Shown: positions 5,798 through 6,466 of the stretch, piece after piece | How positions within the stretch are numbered: the stretch's first letter is position 1 | How the letters are laid out: each line of letters begins with the position of its first letter | Assembly: GCA_049642385.1 (NCBI GenBank) | Contig: JBAROU010000240.1 | Coordinates: forward strand, 1-6,466 | DNA: 6,466 nucleotides | Direction of reading: 5' to 3' | From: JBAROU01 sp049642385 | Lineage (GTDB): Bacteria > Chloroflexota > Dehalococcoidia > DSTF01 > RBG-16-68-14 | Made by a program: the position numbers and the translations under genes | The notes under the pieces: generated by a model | Databases searched by the model: none | Seen by the model: only the letters and a program-made list of their open reading frames with translations | Told to the model about the DNA's origin: nothing

Positions 5798-6466
5798 TTA
5801 CTCGACGATCTTGTTGAGGGGGTACTCCACGATGCCATGAGCACCCGCCTCTTTGAGCTTCGGGACGATCACGCGTACGACGTCCTCGTCGACAATCGTC
5901 GTGACGTCGACCCAGGCTGGATCGGAGAGGGGGGCGACGGTTGGCTTGTTGAGCGCTGGCAGGATGGCGACTACCGCGTCGAGATCCGCACGCTGAACGT
6001 TCATCGAGAGCCAGGCCTTACCCTGCGCAGCGATAGCGCCGCCCAGCATCAGGGCAATGTCCTCGATCTTTTGACGCTTCCACGGGTCGGCCCACGCCTG
6101 CCGGCTGGCGATGAGGCGAGGCGTGCTCTCGATCACTGTCTCGACGATGCGCAGGCTGTTCGCCTTCAGTGATGTGCCCGTGACGGTCGCGTCAACGATT
6201 GCGTCCGCAAGCAAGGGAGGCTTCACCTCTGTAGCGCCGTAGGAGTACTCGACCAGCGCCTGAACACCGCGCTCTTCGAGGAATGCGCGCGTCACGTTGA
6301 CCAGTTCCGTCGCGATGCGCTTGCCCTGGAGATCCGTCACATCCTGAATCGGCGAAGCGTCCGGTACAACCAGCACCCAGCGGGTGGAAAAGGCGGAGAT
6401 CCTCGATCCGGCTGTGTCGAGCACTTCTATGACATCAGCGCCTGCTTCACGGATCAGGTCGAGGCC
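5798..6466 (-). CDS. hisG: ATP phosphoribosyltransferase, long form (5' end cut by window edge)
   Basis: HisG (EC 2.4.2.17) joins ATP and PRPP to make phosphoribosyl-ATP, the first and feedback-controlled step of histidine synthesis. The visible 222 residues run from GLDLIREAGADVIEVLD, in the catalytic part, to the stop; roughly the first quarter of the protein is outside the window. The PRPP-binding loop DAIVDATVTGTSLKAN lies at visible residues 88-103, preceded by YGATEVKPPLLA. The C-terminal part from about residue 138 (LMLGGAIAAQGKAWLSMNV) through AGAHGIVEYPLNKIVE is the ACT-like histidine-binding regulatory domain. This is therefore the long, HisZ-independent form, expected to be inhibited by histidine. 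A GTG within the frame at 6422-6424 is not a likely start, because conserved sequence continues upstream of it to the edge. It is followed after 7 bp by the phospholipase-family gene. Confidence 0.96.
   Translation of the reverse strand, partial: GLDLIREAGADVIEVLDTAGSRISAFSTRWVLVVPDASPIQDVTDLQGKRIATELVNVTRAFLEERGVQALVEYSYGATEVKPPLLADAIVDATVTGTSLKANSLRIVETVIESTPRLIASRQAWADPWKRQKIEDIALMLGGAIAAQGKAWLSMNVQRADLDAVVAILPALNKPTVAPLSDPAWVDVTTIVDEDVVRVIVPKLKEAGAHGIVEYPLNKIVE

Noticed and set aside
5791..5844. Upstream starts adding 18 residues to the phospholipase-family protein
   Set aside because: They would overlap hisG by about 47 bp and add a Ser/Thr-rich stretch; the ATG at 5788-5790 gives the family-like N terminus.

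Overview
This is a GC-rich bacterial chromosomal window, most of it a histidine biosynthesis operon on the minus strand. The HisC, HisD, HisG and embedded phosphoesterase-like proteins resemble, from memory, those of Chloroflexota. Examples are the HisC segment GYEPIEPID followed by KLDGNENPYGPSP, and the phosphoesterase segment LGATSPDIRALTKWDRR. A Dehalococcoidia- or Thermomicrobia-like member is plausible, but the class cannot be fixed without a search.

Layout, left to right. Positions 51-323 (minus) hold a small Rdx/SelW-type thioredoxin-like protein with a CxxC motif. It is divergent from a DUF1122-like protein at 378-1085 (plus). The 54-bp gap between them carries a possible leaderless promoter for the plus-strand gene. 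That gene abuts, stop codon to stop codon, the last gene of the minus-strand operon.

Read in its own direction, the operon runs: hisG (cut by the right window edge), a zinc-dependent phospholipase C-family gene, hisD, hisC, hisB, and a Pol-beta-type nucleotidyltransferase. Junctions are tight: 7-bp gap, 4-bp overlap, 86-bp gap, 8-bp overlap, 8-bp gap. The 86-bp hisD-hisC gap is the only real intergenic space and contains an inverted repeat and a TATACT -10-like box.

HisG commits PRPP and ATP to the pathway. HisB dehydrates imidazoleglycerol phosphate, HisC transaminates the product, and HisD oxidises histidinol to histidine. HisI/E, HisA, HisH, HisF and a recognised histidinol-phosphate phosphatase are not in the window. 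HisB is the monofunctional form without a phosphatase domain, so the phosphoesterase-family gene between hisG and hisD is an interesting, unproven candidate for the missing phosphatase. HisD departs from the textbook NAD-contact residues at two positions. No mobile element, CRISPR array, tRNA or rRNA was seen, and no wholly new system is evident.
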